This document shows positions 46,818-55,397 of a stretch of DNA of 61,290 bases, one piece after another (within the stretch, counting starts at the first letter, position 1; each line of letters begins with the position of its first letter). The stretch covers positions 1 to 61,290 of the forward strand of contig CASEIZ010000049.1 of assembly GCA_949288185.1 (NCBI GenBank), in the 5' to 3' direction. The DNA comes from an uncultured Eubacteriales bacterium. Its GTDB lineage: Bacteria; Bacillota; Clostridia; TANB77; CAG-508. A program made the translations under genes and the position numbers. Below the pieces are notes generated by a model. That model saw only the letters and a list, made by a program, of their open reading frames with translations. It was not told where the DNA came from and did not search any database.

Positions 46818-48389
46818 ATGGTTGTAAATACAATAAAAGAAAATTTATGTGTTAATAAAAAAGTATCAACAAGAAAAGAAATCATATTTGTAGAGGGTGA
46901 TGTGATTGTTCCAGATGCAAAACCAGATGTTTTAAATATAATTTGTACAAGTGGGGTAGTATGTATTTATAAAAAAGAAATCATAGATGAAAAAATAAAA
47001 ATAGAGGGAAATGTAGATACATATATCATGTATATGACAGATGATAGTCAAGAACGAACAAGAGGAATTAATACGAGTTTAGATTTATCAGAAGTTATCA
47101 ATATTCCTAATATAACCAGTGAAATGGAAAGTAATGTATGTACCAGTATTAAGGAAATAGAAGCAAAAGTAGTTAATGAGAGAAAAATATCCATCAAAGT
47201 AACAATAGAATTAAACATTGAGGTGTATTCTAAAGAAGAGATTTCAATTGTGAATGATTTAGAAAACACAGATGAAATCAAGATGTTACAAGAACAATTA
47301 TCAGTTAATTCTCTAATAGGAATTGGAGAAACAAAAATATATGCCAAAGAAAACATTTCTATAGATAATATTGATAATTTAGTAGAGATTCTAAAACTGA
47401 ATATAGGTATCGTAAATAAAGATATAAAAATTAGTTATAACAAAGTTTTGACAAAAGCAGAGGCAGAAGTCAAAATGGTATATTTAACAGAAGATAATCG
47501 AATCAATAAAGCAATGGCAACAATTCCAATCATTGGATTTGTAGATATTCAAGATGTAAATGAAGGAAACATTTGTGATACAAATTATGAAATTCGAAAC
47601 ATGATTGTAAAACCAAATTCAGTAGAAGAACATTCTGTATATATTGAGATGGAAATAAATGTGAGAACAACTGCATATGAAGAAAGAACCATTAATATTA
47701 TTCAAGATTTATATAGTCCATCTGAAAATATTGAATTTAATAAAAAAACAGTCAGAACGATGGCAGGAAAAAGAGAAATTTCAGAAACAAAGGACATGAG
47801 TGAAAGATTAAAAATAGAAGAATTACAAGGCAGAAATATTATAGATGTCGATGTTATTCCGAATATTATAAAGCAAAATATGATGGGAGATAAAATCATC
47901 TATAATGGAGAGTTAGAATTAAGGTTTATGCTAATGGGAGAAGATTTACAAGTGATGATGAAAAAAGAAAGCATACCTTTTGAATATAATCTTGATAATA
48001 TCAGTGATGGAGATAGTCTAAATGTACGTACCAATATAGAAATGGGAAGTCAAGACTTTATCATTCAAGAGGGAGGAGAAGTATTAGCAAATGTGCAAAT
48101 GAGAATGCATACAATGTTAGACAAAAATGTAAATATTAATACCATTGATGAAGTACAAACAACAGGAGAAAGAGAAGAACAAGATTATAGTATCATCATG
48201 TATATTGTCAAAAAAGATGATTCTTTATGGAAGATTGCAAAAATGTTTGGAAGTACAGTAGAGGATATAGCGAAAGTGAATGGTATAGAAGATGAAAATA
48301 TGATTTTTCCAGGACAAAAATTATTTATACCAAGATATAAAAGAAAAGGCATGAGTAGCAAGCAGGCTTCTATGATAAATTATGCCTAA
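46818..48389 (+). CDS. sipL: SpoIVA-interacting spore coat protein SipL (DUF3794 + LysM)
   Basis: 523 residues, close to the Clostridioides difficile protein. Three DUF3794-like repeats fill residues 1-450: VPDAKPDVLNIICTSG near 35, an internal copy, and a C-terminal one with FEYNLDNI. A C-terminal LysM domain follows (YIVKKDDSLWKIAKMFGSTVEDIAKVNGIED...PGQKLFIPR). In C. difficile the LysM domain binds SpoIVA and is needed for coat attachment around the forespore. AAGGAGG precedes the ATG. It overlaps yunB by 8 bp. Confidence 0.93.
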   Translation: MVVNTIKENLCVNKKVSTRKEIIFVEGDVIVPDAKPDVLNIICTSGVVCIYKKEIIDEKIKIEGNVDTYIMYMTDDSQERTRGINTSLDLSEVINIPNITSEMESNVCTSIKEIEAKVVNERKISIKVTIELNIEVYSKEEISIVNDLENTDEIKMLQEQLSVNSLIGIGETKIYAKENISIDNIDNLVEILKLNIGIVNKDIKISYNKVLTKAEAEVKMVYLTEDNRINKAMATIPIIGFVDIQDVNEGNICDTNYEIRNMIVKPNSVEEHSVYIEMEINVRTTAYEERTINIIQDLYSPSENIEFNKKTVRTMAGKREISETKDMSERLKIEELQGRNIIDVDVIPNIIKQNMMGDKIIYNGELELRFMLMGEDLQVMMKKESIPFEYNLDNISDGDSLNVRTNIEMGSQDFIIQEGGEVLANVQMRMHTMLDKNVNINTIDEVQTTGEREEQDYSIIMYIVKKDDSLWKIAKMFGSTVEDIAKVNGIEDENMIFPGQKLFIPRYKRKGMSSKQASMINYA

Positions 48390-49080
48390 GATTTATTCAA
48401 GAAGTAAGATACGAATTCCGAATATATTTGCAAATGTAAAAAATAAAAGAAAATTGGTTATGATTCTCATCTTTATTACAGCTATTGTTATATCTGCAAA
48501 AGTCATGTTAGATGCTGTGAATCCTATTTTTGATACATTATGTGAAAATGAAGCAAAAAGTTTGGCAACCATCATTTCAAATGAACAGGCGACAAATGTT
48601 ATGAGAGAACATAGTTATGATGAGTTATTTACAGTCGAAAAAGATACAAATGGAAATGTGACAATGATAAAATCAAATGTGATTCCCATTAATGAAATCA
48701 TTTCAGATGTAGCGATAAAAATACAAGAGGAAATTAATAAACAGGGAAGGCAAGATATTGAGATTGCTTTGGGAAGTTTTACAGGTATTAAATTATTGGC
48801 AGGAAGAGGACCTGGTATTAAGATAAGGATATCAACAGTAGGGAATGTAGAAACCGATTTAAAAAGTGAATTTGAAGCACAAGGAATTAATCAAACACTT
48901 CATAGAATTTATTTACAAGTAAAATGTGAAGTTAGTATTCTAACACCATTTAAAGATATTACAAAAGACATTACAAACCAAGTATTAATTATGGAAAATG
49001 TGATTATTGGAACCGTTCCAAATACGTATTATAATATAGAAGGAATTGGTACAAATGAGACTCTCGAATTTATAGAATAG
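48382..49080 (+). CDS. yunB: sporulation protein YunB
   Basis: 232 residues. An N-terminal membrane anchor (LVMILIFITAIVISAKVML) precedes an extracytoplasmic domain: NEAKSLATIISNEQATNVM, PINEIISDVAIKIQEEINKQG, IALGSFTGIKLLAGRGPGIKIRI. The pattern matches YunB, a sigma-E-dependent mother-cell protein needed for efficient sporulation in Bacillus. The start codon overlaps the end of sipL, so translation is probably coupled. Confidence 0.94.
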   Translation: MPKIYSRSKIRIPNIFANVKNKRKLVMILIFITAIVISAKVMLDAVNPIFDTLCENEAKSLATIISNEQATNVMREHSYDELFTVEKDTNGNVTMIKSNVIPINEIISDVAIKIQEEINKQGRQDIEIALGSFTGIKLLAGRGPGIKIRISTVGNVETDLKSEFEAQGINQTLHRIYLQVKCEVSILTPFKDITKDITNQVLIMENVIIGTVPNTYYNIEGIGTNETLEFIE

Positions 49081-49128
49081 ATTCATATAACCTTTTAAGA
49101 TAGAATATACTATTTTAGGAGGTTTTTT

Positions 49129-49404
49129 ATGTTAAAAATGATAGAGTTACCATAGCAAGTAAAACAGTAGAAGCTTCACGGTTGGTGTATATTAGCATGG
49201 GTTCAAAAATGGTCTAAATTAGAAATTTTACAATGTGAAAAACATCAAAATTTGACATTATGGGGATGTAAACCATTATTGGTTTTAGATATGTGGGAAC
49301 ATTCCTATTATTTACAATATCATACGAAAAGACCAGAGTATATCCAGGCTTTCTGGAATATTGTGAATTGGAATGTGGTAAATAGAAGATTTAAACAAAG
49401 ATAA
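49129..49404 (+). pseudogene. sodA: superoxide dismutase (Fe/Mn) remnant with internal deletion
   Basis: An intact AGGAGG ribosome binding site and ATG lead into MLKMIELP, like the SOD start, then a TAG stop. In the same frame the sequence resumes at GWCILAWVQKW...LWGCKPLLVLDMWEHSYYLQYHTKRPEYIQAFWNIVNWNVVNRRF and ends at 49404. DMWEH holds two metal ligands of Fe/Mn SOD. About 100 residues carrying the N-terminal His ligands are missing, so the enzyme cannot be functional. The direct join suggests one internal deletion followed by stop mutations. Confidence 0.88.
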
Positions 49405-49432
49405 AAAAGAACATAAGATATTTTGTAATGTG

Positions 49433-49627
49433 GTTATAGTTCAGTATAAAATTCCTGGAAAGGTATATATTATATTTTAAGCGGGTTTCGTGGGGACCGA
49501 CACGCTACATACTGTTAATCAATCAACGACAGTCCCGTGGGAGTTGATTGATGTACAGTATGTAAAGTGTTGGGATAGCGAAAAATATAATATATACCTT
49601 TCCAGGAATTTTACACTGAACTGTAAC
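49433..49627 (+). ncRNA. structured hairpin element, family II copy 1
   Basis: The arms GTTATAGTTCAG...CCTGGAAAGG (49433-49462) and their complement (to 49627) enclose an AT stem. The invariant core contains GCGGGTTTCGTGGGGACCGACACG on the 5' side and GTGTTGGGATAGCG on the 3' side. An inner stem (TACATACTGT, then ATCAATCAAC) is capped by the loop GACAGTCCCGTGGGA (49528-49542). The copy at 55183 has the same core and loop but different, still complementary arms. No reading frame. The rest of the 49405-49730 gap shows nothing recognisable. Transcription is inferred, not shown. Confidence 0.7.
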
Positions 49628-49730
49628 GAATTATGTTTTAGAAGCAACTGTAAGTATTGAAAATATAGGATGGTTAGAGTATAATAATAGTGATTTTATA
49701 TAATACAAGAAATATTAAAGGGAGAAGAAG

Positions 49731-50483
49731 ATGGACTATATTCACTTTTTTGGAACAACAGGAAACAAAGATATTATTTTTAAAAACATAAGGTCAGCAG
49801 GAGGATTGTATATAAACATTGATAATACACATATCGTTTTTGACCCAGGAATCAATACATTTTATAAATACATTCATACATATGGTGATAAGGAAATAAT
49901 TGATGGAATTATTGTGTCACATGTTCATATAGATCATGCAAATGATTTAAATATATTTATAGAATTGATGACAAATGGTAGAAGAGAAAAAAGAGGAAGT
50001 GTAATAGTACCAAAACAAGCAATAGAGAATCGAATTTTACAACCATATTTGGAAAATTTTCCTGAAAAAATAGAGATGATAGAAGCAAATGCAACATATC
50101 AAATAAAAAATTTAGAAATAACAGCCTCTATCCCACATAACCATGGGGTGGAATGTTATGGATTCATAATAAAAACTAGCAAAAATAAAATAGGAATTGT
50201 GACAGATACAAAGTATTTTCCAGAATTATTAAAATCTTATGAAAATTGTGACATATTAATCATGAATGTGGCTTATCATATCAATAATAAAGAAAAAGCA
50301 AAACATTTGGATATACCAGCAGTGGAAGAATTTATAAAAACAATACAACCCAATAAAGTGATTATAACACATTTTAATAAACATATATTGAGTGAGAATC
50401 CACCAGAAATTGCCCAAGACTTAACGAAAAAATATGAAATAGAAGTTATTGCAGCAGAAGATGATATGGATTTGTACATATAA
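49731..50483 (+). CDS. metallo-beta-lactamase-fold hydrolase
   Basis: 250 residues. Zinc-binding motif HVHIDH at residues 64-69 (SHVHIDHANDL), with further ligands likely at His near 136-140 (PHNHGVECYGF), Asp in VTDTKYF, and the late His in VIITHFN. The layout resembles the RNase Z/phosphodiesterase-like part of the MBL superfamily. No signal peptide. The substrate is unknown. AAAGGGAG lies upstream of the ATG. Confidence 0.88.
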   Translation: MDYIHFFGTTGNKDIIFKNIRSAGGLYINIDNTHIVFDPGINTFYKYIHTYGDKEIIDGIIVSHVHIDHANDLNIFIELMTNGRREKRGSVIVPKQAIENRILQPYLENFPEKIEMIEANATYQIKNLEITASIPHNHGVECYGFIIKTSKNKIGIVTDTKYFPELLKSYENCDILIMNVAYHINNKEKAKHLDIPAVEEFIKTIQPNKVIITHFNKHILSENPPEIAQDLTKKYEIEVIAAEDDMDLYI

Positions 50484-50519
50484 ATATTTAAAATCGTAAT
50501 AAAAGGTAGGAAAGTGCAT

Positions 50520-50720
50520 ATGGAGTGGTTAAGAAAAATAATTCAAAAATTATTTAGAAAAAATGATGTAAAACTGATTGAAGCACCCAAAAAGATAAAT
50601 GATACAGAAAACATAAAGAAAGATTTTCTAAGAGATTTACAACAACAAGCAAACCCAGAATGTGATGATGGAAATGGTTATAAAATAATACCAAATTTAA
50701 AATTAAAGGATATGATATAA
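50520..50720 (+). CDS. small hypothetical protein upstream of transglutaminase-like gene
   Basis: 66 residues, basic N-terminal half (MEWLRKIIQKLFRKNDVKLIEAPKKIND), acidic/polar C-terminal half. AGGAAAG fits the ATG at 50520; a GTG at 50514 is also in frame. Only 3 nt separate its stop from the next start, so it is translationally linked to the transglutaminase-like gene. Not recognised. Confidence 0.65.
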   Translation: MEWLRKIIQKLFRKNDVKLIEAPKKINDTENIKKDFLRDLQQQANPECDDGNGYKIIPNLKLKDMI

Positions 50721-50723
50721 ATT

Positions 50724-51896
50724 ATGGATATAGAAGAACTTAAGAAAAAATATGATGTTCAAGTGGACTATCTTGAAGAATTTGTAAGAATTCAAGTGGG
50801 AGAAACGGAAACAGCAGAAGCATATAAAGATTTAGCAGATGTTGTTAGAAATTATGATGAAAAAATAGTTGTAGCAAATGGAATTATGGGAAAAGCTACT
50901 AAAGAAGAATTTCTGAAAGGTGAAGAAATTATTGATGAAATCGTAGCAGAAATAAATCCAGAATGGTCAAAAAAACAAAAAGCTGCATATGTACATTATA
51001 AAATGGGGGAATTAATTAGTTATATACCGGATTTCCAGTTTGCCGGAAAACATGGCAATGATTTTACAGTTGGAACAAGAAATATTTGGAAGTCTATTAC
51101 AGATGGGAAGAGTGTTTGCAATGGAATTACATCTATACAAAGAAATATATTAGCAAGAGTGGGAGTAAATACACGAGAATTATCATCTGATACACATTCA
51201 TTTTTATTAGTTGAAACAGAAGAAGGAAATATTATCACTGATGCAACTTGGGATTTAAGTAATACTTTATTTAAAGCAAGACCTATGTATTTTGGTAAAA
51301 CTTATGATCAATTGCGAGAGTCAGAAAAATTTTTTTCAAATGCACATAAATTAGAAAATCCACCAGATAATATCATTGGAATTTCTGATGAAGAACTAAG
51401 AGAAATTTATCATAGCATAGGGTTGACAAATGAAGATCGAACATTTCGATATCCAATATTTGAAAAATTTAATGAAATAAATTCTCAAGAATTTGATAAT
51501 CTAGAACAAAAAATAGATGCTTTTTTAAATATGTTTACACAAAATTTTTCAGAAGAAGCAACGCATTTATCTGAATCAAGAACAATGCTAGAGAGATGTA
51601 TATATGAATTTGGAATTGATCCAAAAGATTTAACTACAAAATTTGTTTATACAAAAGATGACGAAACATGTGAAGAGCCATATTTAGCTTTTCATATAAA
51701 TGATGAAAAAATGAAAAATCAAATAAAATTATTAGATTCAAAAGAAAGACAATTTAAAGATATTCAGTTAAAAGAATTTGACCAAGAGTATACTGTGCAT
51801 AATCTTGATACAGTGAAACCATTTTGGAAAAGATATTTAGAAGAAAGACAGGAAAGTCAGCAAAGAAGCATAGAAGAAAATGATAAAATGATATAA
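50724..51896 (+). CDS. transglutaminase-like superfamily protein
   Basis: 390 residues. The papain-like triad of the superfamily is visible: Cys132 (GKSVCNGITSIQ), His158 (SSDTHSFLLVE) and Asp173 (IITDATWDLS). The N-terminal ~100 residues and the C-terminal ~180 residues are helical and not recognised. No signal peptide or membrane anchor, so it is probably cytoplasmic. It may be a peptidase or crosslinking enzyme; the substrate is unknown. Preceded by a tightly coupled 66-residue gene. Confidence 0.82.
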   Translation: MDIEELKKKYDVQVDYLEEFVRIQVGETETAEAYKDLADVVRNYDEKIVVANGIMGKATKEEFLKGEEIIDEIVAEINPEWSKKQKAAYVHYKMGELISYIPDFQFAGKHGNDFTVGTRNIWKSITDGKSVCNGITSIQRNILARVGVNTRELSSDTHSFLLVETEEGNIITDATWDLSNTLFKARPMYFGKTYDQLRESEKFFSNAHKLENPPDNIIGISDEELREIYHSIGLTNEDRTFRYPIFEKFNEINSQEFDNLEQKIDAFLNMFTQNFSEEATHLSESRTMLERCIYEFGIDPKDLTTKFVYTKDDETCEEPYLAFHINDEKMKNQIKLLDSKERQFKDIQLKEFDQEYTVHNLDTVKPFWKRYLEERQESQQRSIEENDKMI

Positions 51897-51916
51897 TAAA
51901 TATAAAATAGTAGTAA

Positions 51917-51950
51917 AAAACCTCGGAAGTTTTGAAACTTCTGAGGTTTG
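51917..51950. terminator. bidirectional terminator
   Basis: AACCTCGGAAGTTT pairs with AAACTTCTGAGGTT (one G-U pair) between the convergent transglutaminase-like gene and rpsI. A-rich and T-rich flanks serve both strands. Confidence 0.85.
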
Positions 51951-51957
51951 ATATTTT

Positions 51958-52359
51958 CTATCTTTTACTGAATTGTGGAGCTTTACGAGCTTTTTTAAGA
52001 CCGTATTTTTTTCTTTCTTTCATACGAGGATCTCTTGTTAAGAATCCATTTGATTTTAAAACTGGTCTATATTCTGCATTTGCTTCATTTAAAGCTCTAG
52101 CAACACCATGTCTAATTGCTCCAGCTTGACCTGTGAATCCTCCACCTTTAACTGTACAAATAACATCATATTTAGAAGTTGTGTTTGTAACTGTTAATGG
52201 TTGTCTAACGATAACTTTTAAAGTTTCTAATCCGAAGAATTCATCAATATCTTTACCATTGATTGTTATTTTTCCATTACCTTCAACAAGTCTAACTCTT
52301 GCTACTGAAGATTTTCTTCTACCTGTACCATAAAAAACTACATTTTCTTTTTTAGCCAT
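51958..52359 (-). CDS. rpsI: 30S ribosomal protein S9
   Basis: 133 residues; the family usually has ~130. Recognised by [16 protein letters not shown] near the start, [19 protein letters not shown] in the middle, and the basic tail [25 protein letters not shown] that reaches the ribosomal P site. It follows rplM by 1 nt, the normal L13-S9 operon; GAGG at the end of rplM provides the ribosome binding site. Confidence 0.99.
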   Translation of the reverse strand: MAKKENVVFYGTGRRKSSVARVRLVEGNGKITINGKDIDEFFGLETLKVIVRQPLTVTNTTSKYDVICTVKGGGFTGQAGAIRHGVARALNEANAEYRPVLKSNGFLTRDPRMKERKKYGLKKARKAPQFSKR

Positions 52360-52360
52360 A

Positions 52361-52798
52361 TTATTTTACCTCCCATACTTCTGGTTTTTGTGCTTGATTT
52401 TCATGCTCACTACCAGCATAAACTCTTAATTTTTTAGCCATTTTTCTACCTAAAGATGTATGTGGTAACATTCCTTTGATAGCTAATGTCATAGCTTTTT
52501 CTGGATTTTTTTCAAGCATTACTTTTGCAGGAACTTCTTTCATTCCTCCAATATAACCAGAATGATGTCTATAAACTTTTTGATTTAATTTGTTACCTGT
52601 TAAGATAACATCTTTACAATTAAGGATAATAACATGATCACCCATATCAATGTTAGGTGTATATGTTGGTTTGTGTTTTCCTCTTAATAATTTTGCAGCT
52701 TCTGTAGCAACTCTACCAAGTGGTTTGTTGGCTGCATCAATAATATACCATTTACTTTCTACTTCATTTGCTTTTGCACTATATGTCGTATTATTCAT
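52361..52798 (-). CDS. rplM: 50S ribosomal protein L13
   Basis: 145 residues, normal length. Recognised by [41 protein letters not shown] and the C-terminal [28 protein letters not shown] precedes the ATG. First gene of the L13-S9 operon. Confidence 0.99.
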   Translation of the reverse strand: MNNTTYSAKANEVESKWYIIDAANKPLGRVATEAAKLLRGKHKPTYTPNIDMGDHVIILNCKDVILTGNKLNQKVYRHHSGYIGGMKEVPAKVMLEKNPEKAMTLAIKGMLPHTSLGRKMAKKLRVYAGSEHENQAQKPEVWEVK

Positions 52799-52814
52799 GA
52801 TAATAATACCCTCC

Positions 52815-52875
52815 TATTATTATAATTTATTTATATGAAATTTAAATGTAAAACCACCGGGGAGAGATTTTATAT
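52815..52875 (-). promoter_or_regulatory. possible L13 leader RNA
   Basis: The minus strand shortly upstream of rplM contains a GC-rich patch (CTCTCCCCGGTGGTTTTAC) unusual for this AT-rich gap. Firmicutes carry a conserved autoregulatory L13 leader at this position. I did not match the consensus base by base, so this rests mainly on location. Confidence 0.3.
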
Positions 52876-53039
52876 TTAAATCATATTCTAATATAATTGC
52901 TAAATAATTTTAATACAAAAAAGCCAAAATGTCAATAATTTTAAGAAAAAAATTCAAAAGTATTGAATAATTTAGTAATTAAATTTATAATTAATTCGTA
53001 CAATTAAAAAGAAACATATATAGAAACAGGAGGGATTGA

Positions 53040-54678
53040 ATGACAGATACAGCAGAAAAAAAAGTTTCTAAAGGAAAAAAAGAAACTTTTATGCAGGGAG
53101 TTGTTACACTAATATTTTCGCAATTGCTAATAAAACTGCTTGGACTTGTATATAATTTATATTTAACAAATAGAGAGGGATTTGGAGATCAAGGAAATGG
53201 AATTGTCTCTGCAAGTTATCAAATTTATGCAGTATTATTAACCATTTCTTCAACAGGTGTACCAAATGCTATATCAAAATTAGTATCAGAAAGAGTGGCA
53301 GTAGGGGATCATAAAGGTGCTTACCGAATTTTTAAAATTGCATTTGCTACTTTTGCAGTGATTGGTTTAATTGGAAGTTTAATGCTATTTTTTGGAGCAG
53401 ATTTAATTGCGAATCAATGGCTACAAATTCCAGATGCGGAAATGACAATGGTAGCATTATCACCAGCCGTATTTTTTGTAGCGATTTCATCTGTTATGAG
53501 AGGATATTTTAACGGAAGACAAAATTTAAAAGTAACAGCAAGGTCACAAACCTTGGAACAGATTTTTAAAACAACACTTACCGTTATATTAGTAGAAATT
53601 GTTGCCATCATTTCTAATACATCCACTGTATGGATGGCAGGAGGAGCGACACTTGCTACAACACTTGCAACATTTGTAGGATTTGGTTATTTGTATTTAT
53701 TCTATAAAACGAGAAGAAAAGAAATTGCTTCAGAAATAAGAGAAACGGTAAATTATAAATACGAAAGAGTTAGAAACATTGTAAAAAAGATTTTATTAGT
53801 CTCTATTCCAATCGCACTAACTGCGATTATGTCTTCTTTAAATAAAAATATAGATTCTTTTACAGTTGTAAGAAGTCTAAAACAGTTTATGAGTGAAGAT
53901 ATGGCGGTTACACAATATGGAATATTAGGGGGAAAAGTAGATACTTTAACAAGTTTACCATTATCATTTAATGTTGCTTTTGCGACGGCATTAGTTCCAG
54001 CGATATCAGCTGCAAAAGCAGTAAAAGATTATAAATCAATAAAGCAAAAATCAACATTTACACTATTAATGTCTATGCTAATAGGACTTCCATGTACAGT
54101 TGGAATGTGCATATTTGCTGGACCAATACTGAATTTGTTATATCCAAATGCAAGTTCAGGAACACTTGTATTGCAAATTAGTTCATTGACAATTATTTTT
54201 ACGATATTAGACCAAACAATCAACTCTATTTTACAAGGATATGGAAAATTAAGAATACCAGCAATTGCTTTAGGGTGCCGGTGTGATTGTAAAATTAATT
54301 TTAAACTTAATCTTAGTTCCAATACCTTCAATAGGTGTTAATGGAGCAGCTATTGCATCAGTAGCATGCCATTTAGTGGCATTTATGATATCTATTACGG
54401 CTTTAAAAAGAACAATAAAATTAAAATTAGGAGTCAGAAGATTTGTTATAAAACCAATTCTTGCAACATTGATTATGGGAATTTGCTCATATTTTATATA
54501 TTCTTCACTTTTAGGAATAATTACAGAAAGTTTGGCTACAATAATAGCAATAGTATCTGCAATCATTATTTATGCATTGGCGGTTGTTGTACTACATGTG
54601 TTCTCAAAACAAGAAATAAAAATGCTACCAGCAGGAGATAAGATTTGTATGATATTAGAAAAGTTAAAAATATATTAA
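53040..54678 (+). pseudogene. SpoVB/MurJ-like polysaccharide flippase, single frameshift
   Basis: The first frame (53040-54341) encodes a multi-helix membrane protein of the polysaccharide biosynthesis/SpoVB group (LIFSQLLIKLLGLVYNLYLTNREG, AVFFVAISSVMRGYFNGRQ, ILLVSIPIALTAIMSSLNKNIDSF). Near 54273-54275 it shifts into a wrong frame and stops. The second frame (to 54678) continues VIVKLILNLILVPIPSIGVNGAAIAS. Removing one G from the GGG at 54273-54275 restores ALGAGVIVKLIL and gives ~545 residues, the normal length. Either a real recent mutation or a sequencing error. The role would be lipid-linked precursor flipping for spore cortex or wall. AGGAGGG lies before the ATG. Confidence 0.85.
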
Positions 54679-54799
54679 ATTTTCAGAAAAAAAGAAGGAT
54701 TTTATATATTTTTGGCGAATAAATTTATATAGTAGTACATTTATTGCCGTTCTAAAGCAATAAAAGTACATAACATTATACTTATAGGAGGTAATTTAA

Positions 54800-55078
54800 A
54801 TGAACAAAGCTGAATTAATCGCAGCAGTAGCTGCAAAAACAGGTGACACAAAAAAAGCAGCTGAAGAATCAGTTAATGCATTCGTAGAAGTTGTAACAAA
54901 TGCTTTAAAAGAAGGAGATAAAGTTCAATTAGTTGGATTTGGATCTTTCGAAGTAAGAAAAAGAGCAGCTAGAAAAGGTAGAAACCCACAAACTAAAGAA
55001 GAAATCAAAATACCTGCATCAAAAGCTCCAGTATTCAAAGCTGGTAAAGCATTAAAAGATTTAGTAAACAAAAAATAA
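54800..55078 (+). CDS. hup: DNA-binding protein HU
   Basis: 92 residues, a typical HU-family nucleoid protein that bends DNA as a dimer: [83 protein letters not shown] lies before the ATG. Codon usage is slightly richer in GC than the neighbours, as expected for a highly expressed gene. Confidence 0.98.
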   Translation: MNKAELIAAVAAKTGDTKKAAEESVNAFVEVVTNALKEGDKVQLVGFGSFEVRKRAARKGRNPQTKEEIKIPASKAPVFKAGKALKDLVNKK

Positions 55079-55120
55079 TGAATAAATAAAGTATATATAA
55101 ATATATGAATCGATAATATA

Positions 55121-55165
55121 AAAACGACATATAAGTATCATAGAATTACTTATATGTCGTTTTTG
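55121..55165 (+). terminator. terminator of hup
   Basis: A 17-bp stem (55121-55137 with about 55147-55164), ending in TTTTTG. Confidence 0.9.
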
Positions 55166-55182
55166 TCTATTCAATCATCATA

Positions 55183-55397
55183 AAAATTAGATTAGTCATC
55201 TTGAAAGACACCTCTGTGGTATTATATATATTATATTTTAAGCGGGTTTCGTGGGGACCGACACGCTACATACTGTTATGAAATCAGCGACAGTCCCGTG
55301 GGAGCTGATTTCATAACAGTATGTAAAGTGTTGGGATAGCGAAAAATATAATATATATAATACCACAGAGGTGTCTTTAGGTGATTAATCTAATTTT
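55183..55397 (+). ncRNA. structured hairpin element, family II copy 2
   Basis: Lies between hup and the convergent aspS, its right arm touching the aspS stop codon. The outer arms (AAAATTAGATTA..., AAAGACACCTCTGTGGTATT and their complements) differ entirely from those at 49433, yet pair over more than 50 bp. The core GCGGGTTTCGTGGGGACCGACACG / GTGTTGGGATAGCG is identical to copy 1. The inner stem is a 22-bp perfect helix with ATGAAATCAGC in place of ATCAATCAAC. The loop GACAGTCCCGTGGGA (55289-55303) is unchanged. No reading frame. Confidence 0.7.

Noticed and set aside
49433..49627. Twister or hammerhead ribozyme
   Set aside because: TTTTAAGCG at the base of the core recalled a twister, but the remaining conserved blocks, loop sequence and 3' strand did not fit what I know of twister. 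The hammerhead CUGAUGA...GAAA core is also absent.
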